Shown here: one piece after another, positions 31,696 to 40,193 of the stretch
How the letters are laid out: each line of letters begins with the position of its first letter
How positions within the stretch are numbered: the first letter of the stretch is position 1
Assembly: GCA_024694125.1 (NCBI GenBank)
Contig: JAILKE010000074.1
Coordinates: forward strand, 1-42,156
Direction of reading: 5' to 3'
DNA length: 42,156 nt
DNA from: Bacteroidales bacterium
GTDB taxonomy: Bacteria > Bacteroidota > Bacteroidia > Bacteroidales > UBA3663
Made by a program: the position numbers and the translations under genes
The notes under the pieces: model-generated
What the model saw: the letters and a program-made list of their open reading frames with translations, nothing else
Told to the model about the DNA's origin: nothing
The model's database searches: none

Positions 31696-34600
31696 ATGGA
31701 TTTTTCGCTCATAGAGAATATGACACCGCCGCAGCAAGTGATGTTGTCGGTGATGGCTTACCTCATGGACTTTACAAATAAGAGAAGGCTTATAAGTATA
31801 TGCAAGCGGGTTGAGCCTAATATGGATCAGGCGTACAAATCGGCATTGGGTAAACTGTATCGTAGGGGTTACGTCTATTCAGACGATAAGATATTTTCTG
31901 ATTATCTTGACAGTGATTATAGCATCAATGAGAAGTATGTCATCTACACCCTTATGTACCTGCTGCAGGAGCAGAGTGGATGGTATAATAAGCTGACATC
32001 GCTCGAAGGTATAGATGTAGAGACTTCAGATTTGCGCAAAGCAGTCATCGGCATGCTGACTGATGCAATGGCGGGAAAGAAGGTCGTGATACCCACCAGA
32101 GTCGATAAAGAAGAGCTGGCCGACATCATGATGCCCATCTACATCGAACCATCCTATAGCTCCATGACCGACAATATGCCAATGGAGTTGTTCGAGATTA
32201 TGTTGCCCAACATGATTCCGGATTACCAGTTCGAGTATCATCCCGAGAAACTGGAGCGATGTATAGCGTTGGCGCGCAGCAGCAAGAAGAGGAAGAGTGC
32301 CAGCTGGTCGAGGACCATCGAGGACATGCTCCTGATCAACTACATGTACACGGGTCAGGTATCTGAGGGTTTCGACCGACTGCTCACCCCCCAGTTCCAT
32401 GCCTGTATAGAGGTGTTCCGTCTGGCATCGGCAGGCGAGTATGTCGAGGCCAGTCAGCAGTTGCAGCAGCATTGCATGTTGCCCGATGAAATCTATAGTG
32501 ATTATGCACTGATCAATTTCCTCTATGTCCTGTTGTTGGCCAATATAAATGATGAACCAAGTCTGAATGAACTCAAGAAATACTGTCGGGGTAAATATTT
32601 AGATGAAGAGACGACGCGAATGGCATCCCTTTTTGCCATCATGTATGCCAAACCCGATACCGAGACTGTCTCTATTATGCTGGCTGACGAGTTCAGGATG
32701 AAATCGGCGGACACAGCACCCAAATTCTTCTCCTGCCAGATGGCGCACCTGCTCTGTCAGTGGGGCAAGATCAGCGAAACCGAAATCAACCAACAACTCA
32801 ATTCCAATATCTACGTACCGGACAGATTCAACGGCAATACATACATCTGCCAGTTGTTCACACAGTTGCTCAGTCAGTGTTATGTCAAGCCCTCGTGGTT
32901 GCGTGTCATAGAGAAAGTGATGCAGCAGGAGGACTGCCTCAATCAGACATTGGAGCATCCAGTGGTGGTCAATGATGCCCGTGACCAGCGTTTCGCCTAC
33001 TTCTACAGCGGTCGTAACGACAGTGTAGAACTGCGTCTGCAGAAGCGGCTCAAGTCCGGCAAGTGGGGCAGTGGAGTGGCAGTCAATTTGACCGCACTCC
33101 TCAGTGACAACAAGGCGGAGCGCGATGAGTACGATATGCGTATCGTATCGAGTCTGGACAATGTCAAGATTCGATTCAGTTCCTATTACATGTTGCGACT
33201 GCAGGATGTGTTGCCCATGCTGGAGGGAAGTGACAAGTTCTATTACGGCAGCAGTGCACCCTATCATCACTGCCTGATACGTGAGGACCAACCGGTACTT
33301 GAGGCCAAGATAGGACGCAACGATATCACCCTTTCGTCCAACATCCCTCTCGACCAGTTGAAAAATGCTCAGGCTGATTCGGTGTTCTACTCCATTCACC
33401 GGGACATGCACAGTGCACCCGATGCCGTCTATACGGCCGAGGCAGTCTATTACCATGTGCCTGCCAGGATTTGCTCCTATCTGTCGGCACTGCTCACTGT
33501 CGGGACGTTCCCACTCGAGGCCGAGGAGAGTCTGCGCCCCCTGTTGGACCGCATCAAGAAGTACATCGAGATACACAGTGAGATGATCGAGGGCGGTTCG
33601 TCGCTGCCACAGGTGGAGGGCAATCCGCAGGTCTATCTCCAGATGCGCAGCGTGCACGGCAACTACGAGATGCGTGCCCTGTGCCGTCCCATGCCCGAGG
33701 GACGTATCACCGTCGCGGCAGGCAAGGGCGATACCAACATATATGACACGGCAGCGGATGGTACGCGCTATCATGTGGTGCGCAACAAGAAACAGGAGCG
33801 GCAGAACATGCAGCCGTTGCGCGACTACATGGAGCAGATAGAGTGCGACGAGGTGTCGCAGTGCATGTGGGTGATGAACCCCTATACCCTGCTGACGCTG
33901 CTGGAGTGGTTGCCCGAACAGGGTGACGACTATATCGTGGAGTGGCCCGAGGGGGAGAAGGTCAATGTGCGTGTGGCCCAGAGCCAGCAGTGGAACCTCC
34001 AGTTGCGGCGCCGTGGCGATTGGTTCGAGGTGGAGGGTGAGGTGCCCATCGATGACCAGACCATCGTCAGTTTCGCCCAGTTGCTCGACATGATCGAGGA
34101 GGGACATGGCCGATTCATCCGTCTGCAGAACGGCGATTATCTCAGCATGAGCGAGAGTCTGCGCCGGCAGCTGCGCCGCATCGATGCCGTAGCACAGAAC
34201 GTGCGTGGCCATGCCCGTATCTCCAATGTAGGTGCCAGTCTGATAGCTGATGCCATGCAGGGCGACCTGAGCATCAGTCACCCTGCCGAACTGGATGCCC
34301 TGCGCAGCAAGATAGTCGAGAGCCAGGACCTGCAGGCCGATGTGCCCGACACGCTCAATGCTACCCTGCGTGACTATCAGTTGGAGGGTTTCCGATGGAT
34401 GGACCGACTGACCTACTGGGGTGCCGGTGCCTGTCTGGCCGATGACATGGGCCTGGGCAAGACGATCCAGACCATAGCCTACCTGCTGTACAAGCAGAGC
34501 GACGGCCCATCGATGGTGGTGGCGCCTGCCAGCGTGGTCCCCAACTGGAAGAAGGAGCTGGCTCGCTTCGCGCCGACCCTGCAGGTGTGCATGCTCAATG

Positions 34601-35739
34601 AACTGGCATCGGCTGAACGCAGCGAGGCTGTCGCCCAGGCTACATCGGGGTGCGTGGTGCTGACCACCTACGGTCTGCTCATCAGCGAGGAGGAGTCGGT
34701 GGTGGCCAAGCAGTGGAACGTGGTCTGTCTGGACGAGGCTCACAGCATCAAGAATGCCACGACCAAGACATCGGCTGTGTGTATGCAGCTGCAGGCGCAT
34801 AATCGTCTGATCCTGACTGGTACGCCCATACAGAACCATCTGGGCGAACTGTGGAACCTGTTCCAGTTCATCAACCCCGGTCTGCTCGGCTCACTGCAGC
34901 AGTTCACCCAGAAGTATATCAATCCTATCGAGGGGGCGCACAACAAGGAGCGCCAGCAACAGCTCAAGCGCATCATCCAGCCCTTCATGCTGCGCCGTAC
35001 CAAGCAGGAGGTGGTCTCGGAGTTGCCCGACAAGCAGGAGATCATGTTGCCGGTAGAACTCAGTACCGAGGAGATGGGCATCTACGAGATGCTCCGTCTC
35101 AAGGCCAAGAGCCAGCTGGAGACCGAGGTAGCTGGAGCACTCAGTGTCAATACCCTGGCGCTCATCACGCAGTTGCGTATGGCAGCCTGTGCCGCCTCGT
35201 TGGCGCAGAAACAGTGGAAGGGCAAGTCGTCCAAGCTGACTGCCTTCTGTGACCTGGTGAGCGAGATCAGTTCGACGGGCAACCGTGTGCTGGTCTTCAG
35301 TCAGTTCACCTCGTTCCTGGAGATGGCGCAGGCCGAACTGAAGGCTCGCGGCATGAGAGACTACCTCTACCTGGATGGCTCCACCCCGCTCAAGAAACGC
35401 AGTCAGATGGTCGAAGACTTCCAGCACGGCAAGTGCCCCATCTTCATCATCAGCCTCAAGGCTGGTGGCCTGGGCCTCAATCTGACGGGTGCCAACTACG
35501 TCATTCATCTGGACCCATGGTGGAACCCCGCTATCGAACAGCAGGCCACCGACCGTGCCTACCGCATCGGCCAGAACCAGAAGGTCACTGTCTATCATCT
35601 CATCTCGTCACACACTATCGAGGAGAAGATCGTCCGTCTGCATCAGACCAAGCGTGACCTGGCTGACAGTCTCCTGGAGGGCACTGACGTAAGCCACAAA
35701 CTCCGTGCCGAGGACCTGCTGGAGATGATTAATGGTTAA
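31696..35739 (+). CDS. SNF2 family DEAD/DEAH-box ATPase/helicase
   Basis: 1347 residues. The C-terminal third is a Swi2/Snf2 motor: LNATLRDYQLEGFRWM (Q-like motif), Walker A DDMGLGKTIQT with G921-K922-T923, D1013-E-A-H box, LTGTPIQNHLGELWNLFQF, LRRTKQEVVSELPDKQEI, then helicase motif V GGLGLNLTGANYVIHLDPWW and motif VI QQATDRAYRIGQNQKV near 1282. The first 890 residues show no motif I can name; they are probably helical repeats plus beta-rich parts and include an RNKKQERQNMQP segment. Bacterial members act on DNA-protein complexes or stalled RNA polymerase (RapA-like). Codons in the first 250 residues are more AT-rich than later. Probably cotranscribed with the preceding gene; a bidirectional terminator follows. 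Confidence 0.9.
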   Translation: MDFSLIENMTPPQQVMLSVMAYLMDFTNKRRLISICKRVEPNMDQAYKSALGKLYRRGYVYSDDKIFSDYLDSDYSINEKYVIYTLMYLLQEQSGWYNKLTSLEGIDVETSDLRKAVIGMLTDAMAGKKVVIPTRVDKEELADIMMPIYIEPSYSSMTDNMPMELFEIMLPNMIPDYQFEYHPEKLERCIALARSSKKRKSASWSRTIEDMLLINYMYTGQVSEGFDRLLTPQFHACIEVFRLASAGEYVEASQQLQQHCMLPDEIYSDYALINFLYVLLLANINDEPSLNELKKYCRGKYLDEETTRMASLFAIMYAKPDTETVSIMLADEFRMKSADTAPKFFSCQMAHLLCQWGKISETEINQQLNSNIYVPDRFNGNTYICQLFTQLLSQCYVKPSWLRVIEKVMQQEDCLNQTLEHPVVVNDARDQRFAYFYSGRNDSVELRLQKRLKSGKWGSGVAVNLTALLSDNKAERDEYDMRIVSSLDNVKIRFSSYYMLRLQDVLPMLEGSDKFYYGSSAPYHHCLIREDQPVLEAKIGRNDITLSSNIPLDQLKNAQADSVFYSIHRDMHSAPDAVYTAEAVYYHVPARICSYLSALLTVGTFPLEAEESLRPLLDRIKKYIEIHSEMIEGGSSLPQVEGNPQVYLQMRSVHGNYEMRALCRPMPEGRITVAAGKGDTNIYDTAADGTRYHVVRNKKQERQNMQPLRDYMEQIECDEVSQCMWVMNPYTLLTLLEWLPEQGDDYIVEWPEGEKVNVRVAQSQQWNLQLRRRGDWFEVEGEVPIDDQTIVSFAQLLDMIEEGHGRFIRLQNGDYLSMSESLRRQLRRIDAVAQNVRGHARISNVGASLIADAMQGDLSISHPAELDALRSKIVESQDLQADVPDTLNATLRDYQLEGFRWMDRLTYWGAGACLADDMGLGKTIQTIAYLLYKQSDGPSMVVAPASVVPNWKKELARFAPTLQVCMLNELASAERSEAVAQATSGCVVLTTYGLLISEEESVVAKQWNVVCLDEAHSIKNATTKTSAVCMQLQAHNRLILTGTPIQNHLGELWNLFQFINPGLLGSLQQFTQKYINPIEGAHNKERQQQLKRIIQPFMLRRTKQEVVSELPDKQEIMLPVELSTEEMGIYEMLRLKAKSQLETEVAGALSVNTLALITQLRMAACAASLAQKQWKGKSSKLTAFCDLVSEISSTGNRVLVFSQFTSFLEMAQAELKARGMRDYLYLDGSTPLKKRSQMVEDFQHGKCPIFIISLKAGGLGLNLTGANYVIHLDPWWNPAIEQQATDRAYRIGQNQKVTVYHLISSHTIEEKIVRLHQTKRDLADSLLEGTDVSHKLRAEDLLEMING

Positions 35740-35756
35740 GGGTCGTTACTTTCATA

Positions 35757-35841
35757 GTGCGATTGGTGTGCGATTGGTGTGCGATTGGAGAGCGATTGGT
35801 TATCCCTGTCGAATCGTACACTAACCCTGATGCAATCGCGG
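35757..35841 (-). repeat. ACCAATCGCAC dispersed element, copy 2 (inverted)
   Basis: Plus strand begins TAGTGCGATTGGTGTGCGAT and ends GATGCAATCGCGG. Its reverse complement aligns with 14111-14198 block by block (CGCGATTGCAT, GTGTACGAT, AGGGAT-ACCAATCGC, tandem ACCAATCGCAC). Confidence 0.85.
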
Positions 35842-35901
35842 GCGGATCACGTTCCGATGGATGTATCATAATAGGGAGTCCGAAGGAGGGTGCTGTGGAG
35901 G

Positions 35902-35950
35902 TAAAAAAAAATATGCCGGGGATGTAGTGATCCCCGGCATTTTTATTGAA
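35902..35950. terminator. Bidirectional terminator between the SNF2 and BlaR1-like genes
   Basis: ATGCCGGGGA (35913-35922) pairs perfectly with TCCCCGGCAT (35931-35940), 8-base loop. The plus-strand tail is TTTTTATTG and the minus-strand tail is ATTTTTTTTTAC, so it fits both converging transcripts. Confidence 0.9.
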
Positions 35951-36016
35951 TTCAGTGTAGGCAGTATCGGCCACGGTGACTACTGGAGTAGCAGTCCTGG
36001 GCGGGACGACCCGCGA

Positions 36017-37609
36017 TCATTGAAGTCTGAACGTGATGGGTAGTACATACTTGACGCGTACGGCTTGACCACGCTGCCGGCCAGGAGTCCATTTGGGCAT
36101 GGCCTGGACGACGCGGATGGCTTCATTGACCAAAAGCGGATCAATATCTGTTCTTAAACTCTCGATGTTGGAGATGGAGCCGTCGGTCTCGATGATAAAT
36201 CCGAGTATGACTCGTCCCTGGCTGCCGTTCTTGGCACTCTCTCCAGGGTATTTGAGGTTCGTCTTGACGAAGTCCATCAGTCCAGCCTCGTCACCGGGGA
36301 ATACAGGCATTTCCTCTACTGCGGTGAAGACCTCTTGGACTTCGTTTGTCACGACTTTAATTTCGACGATTTCTCTCTCCTTGGTTGCCTGGAGGTTTTC
36401 GCTCTTGGTCATGATGCGGTCTGTGGCTTCGTCACTGTCCAGCTGATATTGGACACGGGAGACCTTGCATTGGCGCAATACATCCTTGACTGCCGAGATG
36501 GCCGAGATGGGAGCCTGCTTTTCGCCCACGATGGTCACGACGGCATTGTCGCCCAGTTCGGCATTGCGGATGGTGGCGGCCAACTGGTCCATCGGTATGA
36601 CCTGTCCGCCTATCAGGCAGCGGCCGCTCGGGTCGATTTGGATAACTAATGAGCCATTTGTTTGGTCATTTGCGAAAAACTCACTAACTTTGCAGTCCGA
36701 AACCTGCTTCGATACAGCAGTGGCTTCGGGGGTGGTGAACAGGGCTATGCCAGTGATAGCCACCGGAATGGCAAAGAGCCACTTGGCCTTTGCCCACGGA
36801 TTTGATTTTTTCTTGAGCATCATTGTGATACGTTTTTTGATTGAACTTTGGTGCAGGCTACAGGTGATTGATTGCAGTCGAGCGCCTGTAGCTTTTGCTA
36901 TTAATAGGAGTTGATATTGTCGGGCATCGAGGCCGGAGTCGAGAGCTGCCTCGTCGGCCTGATATTCGTGTATGGTCTGCAGTTCGCGGCGCATCAGCCA
37001 GATGGCGGGATTGAACCACTGCAGGATGGTGCACACCTCGGTGAAGAGCAGGTCCAGGGTGTGGCGATGGCGGATGTGTCCCAGTTCGTGGGCGACGATG
37101 GCTGGGCCATTGAGCTGCATGTCCTGCTCGCTGACGACCATGTAGTGCATCCAGCTGAAGGGCGACATTTGTTCGCGATGCACGATGAGGCAGACGTCGT
37201 CGTGCCCCTCAATGCCGTAGCGGCTCAGCCGGGTGCGTTCGCCCTGGCTCAATACCCTGGCCAGGCTGATGAAGCATACCGCAGCACGCAGGGCGAAACA
37301 AACCACGCCCAGCACATAGATGAGCAGCGCCCACTGGAGCACCTGTATGAGCCACGGCGTGGCTGTGTCATCGGCCAAAACCATGACGGCAGTGGGTAAC
37401 CCTACCGCGACGTCGCCCTGTGCCGAGGGGTGGGAGACCTGGGCGCTGAACTGCAGCAGCGGCAGCGCGATGGAGAGCGTCAGTATGCCGAGCAGTGCCC
37501 AACGGTTGAACCTGTGGAAGGTGTCGCGACTGAGCAACAGCCTGTAGAACAGGTAGTAGGCGGTCACGTAGAGCGCCGACTTGAGTATATAGGCGAAGAA
37601 TGTTCCCAT
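36017..37609 (-). CDS. BlaR1/MecR1-type M56 membrane metallopeptidase with ExbD-like and TonB C-terminal domains
   Basis: 530 residues. Membrane segments near 5-25, 37-53, 88-112 and 275-293 frame the M56 peptidase domain, with zinc motif H174-E-L-G-H178 and H214-E-Y-Q-A-D219. After the last membrane segment, residues about 320-390 resemble the ExbD/TolR periplasmic fold (SLVIQIDPSGRCLIGGQVIP; AVVTIVGEKQAPISAISAVK). Residues 433-530 are a TonB C-terminal domain (MPVFPGDEAGLMDFVKTNLKYPGES; PKWTPGRQRGQ). By family precedent it would sense an envelope signal and cleave the BlaI-type repressor encoded 64 bases upstream. The outer part replaces the penicillin-binding domain of classical BlaR1, so the signal is probably not a beta-lactam; this is inference. 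Confidence 0.88.
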   Translation of the reverse strand: MGTFFAYILKSALYVTAYYLFYRLLLSRDTFHRFNRWALLGILTLSIALPLLQFSAQVSHPSAQGDVAVGLPTAVMVLADDTATPWLIQVLQWALLIYVLGVVCFALRAAVCFISLARVLSQGERTRLSRYGIEGHDDVCLIVHREQMSPFSWMHYMVVSEQDMQLNGPAIVAHELGHIRHRHTLDLLFTEVCTILQWFNPAIWLMRRELQTIHEYQADEAALDSGLDARQYQLLLIAKATGARLQSITCSLHQSSIKKRITMMLKKKSNPWAKAKWLFAIPVAITGIALFTTPEATAVSKQVSDCKVSEFFANDQTNGSLVIQIDPSGRCLIGGQVIPMDQLAATIRNAELGDNAVVTIVGEKQAPISAISAVKDVLRQCKVSRVQYQLDSDEATDRIMTKSENLQATKEREIVEIKVVTNEVQEVFTAVEEMPVFPGDEAGLMDFVKTNLKYPGESAKNGSQGRVILGFIIETDGSISNIESLRTDIDPLLVNEAIRVVQAMPKWTPGRQRGQAVRVKYVLPITFRLQ

Positions 37610-37615
37610 GTTTTC

Positions 37616-37652
37616 TTTAAGGGTTTAGGGGTTAATGTTTGAGGGTTGAGGG
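37616..37652 (-). repeat. GGGTTTAGGGGTTAATG short-word array
   Basis: Telomere-like G/T-rich words (AAGGGTTTAGGGGTTAATG, TTTGAGGGTTGAGGG) between the blaI-like and blaR1-like genes. Confidence 0.5.
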
Positions 37653-37673
37653 TCCCTTCTCTACATCGTTTGT

Positions 37674-38039
37674 TCATCTCGCATTCTTGGAGATTTGATC
37701 GACGAGCTGCTTGAGTTCGTCGGCCGAAATCTGTTCGTCCTTGACCAATGCAGAGATGGCATTGAGGTAGGAGCCCTTGAAGTAACGGCTGATGACCGAC
37801 TTGAGGGTCTTCTTGTGGTACTGTTCGGCCGTGATGGCGGCGTAGTACTGGTAGGAGGTACCGATCGAGGTGTGCCCTACATAGCCCTTCTCCTCGAGCG
37901 TACGCACTACGGTTGACAGGGTGTTGAAGTGCGGCTTCGGGTCGGGGTAGTAGGCGAGCATCTCGCGTACGTACTGTGGTCCATGTTGCCAGAAGATGTT
38001 CATTGCCTCTTCTTCCTTGGCAGTCAAATCTTGCTTCAT
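37674..38039 (-). CDS. BlaI/MecI/CopY-type winged-helix repressor
   Basis: 121 residues. Start MKQDLTAKEEEAMNIFWQHG is the usual first helix of the family, followed by the winged helix-turn-helix (FNTLSTVVRTLEEKGYVGHT) and the dimerisation tail (KKTLKSVISRYFKGSYLNAISALV). It binds operator dyads as a dimer and is inactivated by proteolysis through the partner peptidase. It sits between the TPR gene (44 bases upstream) and the BlaR1-like gene (64 bases downstream), most likely one autoregulated operon. No promoter was seen directly before it. Confidence 0.92.
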   Translation of the reverse strand: MKQDLTAKEEEAMNIFWQHGPQYVREMLAYYPDPKPHFNTLSTVVRTLEEKGYVGHTSIGTSYQYYAAITAEQYHKKTLKSVISRYFKGSYLNAISALVKDEQISADELKQLVDQISKNAR

Positions 38040-38083
38040 ATCTGTAAATCGTTTATGTCGGGGTTAAAAATGTTGATCGAAAC

Positions 38084-39310
38084 TTAGTGTTCTTTCATGA
38101 AAAGCACTTTGCGGCACTCGGCGATGGCCTCTTTGGCCGATTGCAGGGCCTGCGCATCGGTGGTGCTATCGGCTTTATCCACAAAGAGTTGGTAATACTT
38201 CAACTCGTTGCGATAGTCCTGCAGTTTGTGGTAACTCACCGCCATGTTGTAATAGACATTCGGGTGGTTCGGACTGTCGGCCAAACATTGTTGGAAGTAC
38301 TTCAGTGCCAACTTGTCGTCACTTTTCCAGAAGTAATGATTGGCCAGACTGAAATGCAGATAGTAGAGCACCTCGGGGTCGGGATACATCTTGGCGATGG
38401 CCTCCTCGATGTCCTTCTTGCCTTGCTCGTTGATGACCGTACAGGCAGAGTCAATACGTTGGCGCATAAGGAGATAGTCCTTAGACGAAACCTTGTCTAT
38501 GTCAAAGAGGCTGAGGATGGAGGTAGAATCCTGACAGGGTCGATGGTTCTTGACCCAAGTGACCTGACTGTAGTCGAGGGTCAACTCCACCATGCCGAAG
38601 CGGGACAGCATCGTGCTGTTGCGGCGACCATCGCGCTCCACCGCCATTTTGAGCAGGTCATAGGCCTCGCCGAAGTTCTTGCGGCGGTAGTACGACAGAC
38701 CGAGGTAGTAGAGGGTCGTGGCGCGGTTGTCACCATCGGCCAACAACCTTTCGTACAGGTCGATGGCCTCGGTCCAGCGGCTCGCCTTGTGCAGGGCATA
38801 CGCACGGACGGAGAGGACCGACGCATTAGTCGAATCGATGGCACAATAGCGGTCCAGCAGCGCCAGGGCATCGTCGTACATCTCACCGTCTATCTGTGTC
38901 TTGCACAGGGAGAGGAGGTTGTTGCAGTTCTCGATGTTCCGTTCTGCCACCAGCATCTGGTAGCGGGTCGCCTCCAGGGGCATCTCCATCTTGTCGTAGC
39001 AGCGTGCCACTAGGTACAGGTCCTGCGCCAGGGTGTCGGTAGCCAGCATTGAGTTGCACATCTTTATGCACTGCTTGTATTGCCCGCGTGCATAGAGGCA
39101 GTCGGCTATCTCACGCCGCAGTGTGTCGTTGCTGTGCAGGGAGTCGGCCAGTTGCAGCACCTGCAGTGCGCGGTAGCTGTTGCCCTGTTCGCGGTATTGC
39201 CGCCCCTGGTTGAGCAACTGGCGCCAGTCGGTCGCCTCGCCTTCGGTAGTCTGTGCCCAACTGGCAGTGCAAGCCAGCGCGAAAACTATATAAAATAGGA
39301 GTCTTTTCAT
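38084..39310 (-). CDS. Exported TPR-repeat protein of the BlaI/BlaR1-like operon
   Basis: 408 residues. Signal peptide MKRLLFYIVFALACTASWAQ with likely cleavage after Trp-Ala; no lipobox, so periplasmic. The mature part is a series of TPR-like helical pairs (for example LNQGRQYREQGNSYRALQVL, ALLDRYCAIDSTNASVLSVR, TLYYLGLSYYRRKNFGEAYD, VYYNMAVSYHKLQDYRNELK). TPR proteins act as scaffolds. Its place as first gene before the repressor and sensor suggests it is the regulated output or a sensory partner, but no function can be read from sequence. A dyad at 39370-39400 upstream could be the operator. Confidence 0.85.
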   Translation of the reverse strand: MKRLLFYIVFALACTASWAQTTEGEATDWRQLLNQGRQYREQGNSYRALQVLQLADSLHSNDTLRREIADCLYARGQYKQCIKMCNSMLATDTLAQDLYLVARCYDKMEMPLEATRYQMLVAERNIENCNNLLSLCKTQIDGEMYDDALALLDRYCAIDSTNASVLSVRAYALHKASRWTEAIDLYERLLADGDNRATTLYYLGLSYYRRKNFGEAYDLLKMAVERDGRRNSTMLSRFGMVELTLDYSQVTWVKNHRPCQDSTSILSLFDIDKVSSKDYLLMRQRIDSACTVINEQGKKDIEEAIAKMYPDPEVLYYLHFSLANHYFWKSDDKLALKYFQQCLADSPNHPNVYYNMAVSYHKLQDYRNELKYYQLFVDKADSTTDAQALQSAKEAIAECRKVLFMKEH

Positions 39311-39333
39311 AGCTTTGTTTCCCTTGGTCGATG

Positions 39334-39365
39334 CAAAGTAACGAAAAAATATCGTTATGAACGAA
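39334..39365 (-). promoter_or_regulatory. Weak promoter of the TPR-blaI-blaR1-like operon
   Basis: Minus strand TTCG (39362-39365) and TTACTTTG (39334-39341) with a 20-base spacer; each box has a mismatch to consensus. Confidence 0.4.
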
Positions 39366-39369
39366 AAGT

Positions 39370-39400
39370 TTTAGTTGATACTTGCATATTGCCAACTAAA
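39370..39400. promoter_or_regulatory. Dyad upstream of the TPR gene, possible BlaI-type operator
   Basis: TTTAGTTG (39370-39377) and CAACTAAA (39393-39400) are exact reverse complements with a 15-base spacer, centred about 75 bases before the TPR ATG and just upstream of the weak promoter. Confidence 0.35.
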
Positions 39401-39615
39401 TTTATTAGTTAATGCTGTGTTTTGCAAAGTCCGTATTGCAAATTATTGAGCATGAGCAACATGGTACAGAGGGAAAGTTGATTTCTTCGTTGTGTTGAAT
39501 TGTTGAAGTTGTTTATTAAATAATAAAATGAGATAAATGAAATGCTTACTTTGTTTCAAGTAGCAAAATGATAGATTCTGAGAATAAATAGTTAGAAAAC
39601 GTAACAAAATAATAA

Positions 39616-39639
39616 AATATTCGTTGCAGAACGAATATT
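39616..39639. repeat. 10-bp perfect inverted repeat
   Basis: AATATTCGTT (39616-39625) and AACGAATATT (39630-39639) with a 4-base loop. Confidence 0.75.
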
Positions 39640-39645
39640 TGGTGC

Positions 39646-39697
39646 AAATAATGAAAAACGGGCGGCGAAATGCATATTTTTGCATTTCGCCGCCCGT
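39646..39697 (-). terminator. Strong hairpin with minus-strand T-tail (orphan terminator)
   Basis: ACGGGCGGCGAAATGCA (39658-39674) and its exact reverse complement (39681-39697) form a 17-bp stem with a 6-base loop. On the minus strand it is followed by TTTTTCATTATTTG; the plus-strand tail is CTGGTAGGAG. It thus looks like a terminator for a minus-strand transcript, yet no gene is known upstream of it on that strand. Confidence 0.7.
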
Positions 39698-40053
39698 CTG
39701 GTAGGAGAGGGGTGTATTCAGGGAGAAGAGGGGACCTCGGGGACGGTTGTTGGCTCAATGATTGATAGGAATGGAGGAAAGAATTATCGAACAAAAACAC
39801 CCGTATAAAGCATTGACGTACATATTATATATAAATAGGGAAAGAGTGGTGGAAAGGTGTCAGGTGGAGGCAATGAGTTCGGGGAAGGTCGCTGAAATGG
39901 TTGTGTGGGAGTCCAATGTGCAAAACTACATATATAAATGTTGAATTGTGGCAAAATATATTAAACCATGAACAAATAATAGCAAAATGCCACTGAACGA
40001 AGAAAATAGAAATAAAATAGATTGAATATAATGAGAAATACTGAAAATGTGCC

Positions 40054-40061
40054 TATCTTTG
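40054..40061 (+). promoter_or_regulatory. -7 box of amtB
   Basis: TATCTTTG, about 130 bases before the ATG. The expected -33 position reads ATGA, so the promoter may depend on an activator, plausible for a nitrogen-regulated gene. Confidence 0.5.
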
Positions 40062-40193
40062 CGGCGTGAAACAAAAAATGCATAAAACCGACCAATGCAG
40101 GCAGTACAGTTATTAAGGTAAACGCAGGCCTGTACGTCGGACAAAAAGCGAAACAGTAATAATCAATAAAAATACTAAACTAAAAGAGACAAG

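Larger units (their letters stand above)
39311..40193. other. Large AT-rich divergent intergenic region, TPR gene / amtB
   Basis: An 883-base gap, far more AT-rich than the genes. From left to right: weak promoter-like boxes and a dyad for the TPR gene (39334-39400), an AT-rich stretch without features (39420-39610), two hairpins (39616-39639 and 39658-39697), a possible minus-strand -7 box (39921-39928), and the amtB -7 box (40054-40061). Small open frames here are AT-rich, lack family features and are not called. Confidence 0.8.

Noticed and set aside
32599-34839. 746-codon minus-strand frame inside the SNF2 gene
   Set aside because: Shadow of the helicase gene, no family features.
37616-37652. 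Telomere-like repeat
   Set aside because: Only a few irregular GGGTTTAGGGG words inside an operon; better seen as one of the many local word arrays.
39443-39800. Two small minus-strand frames (80 and 84 codons) in the amtB/TPR gap
   Set aside because: Very AT-rich, Phe/Ile/Tyr/Leu-rich composition expected from non-coding DNA, and one crosses the strong hairpin.
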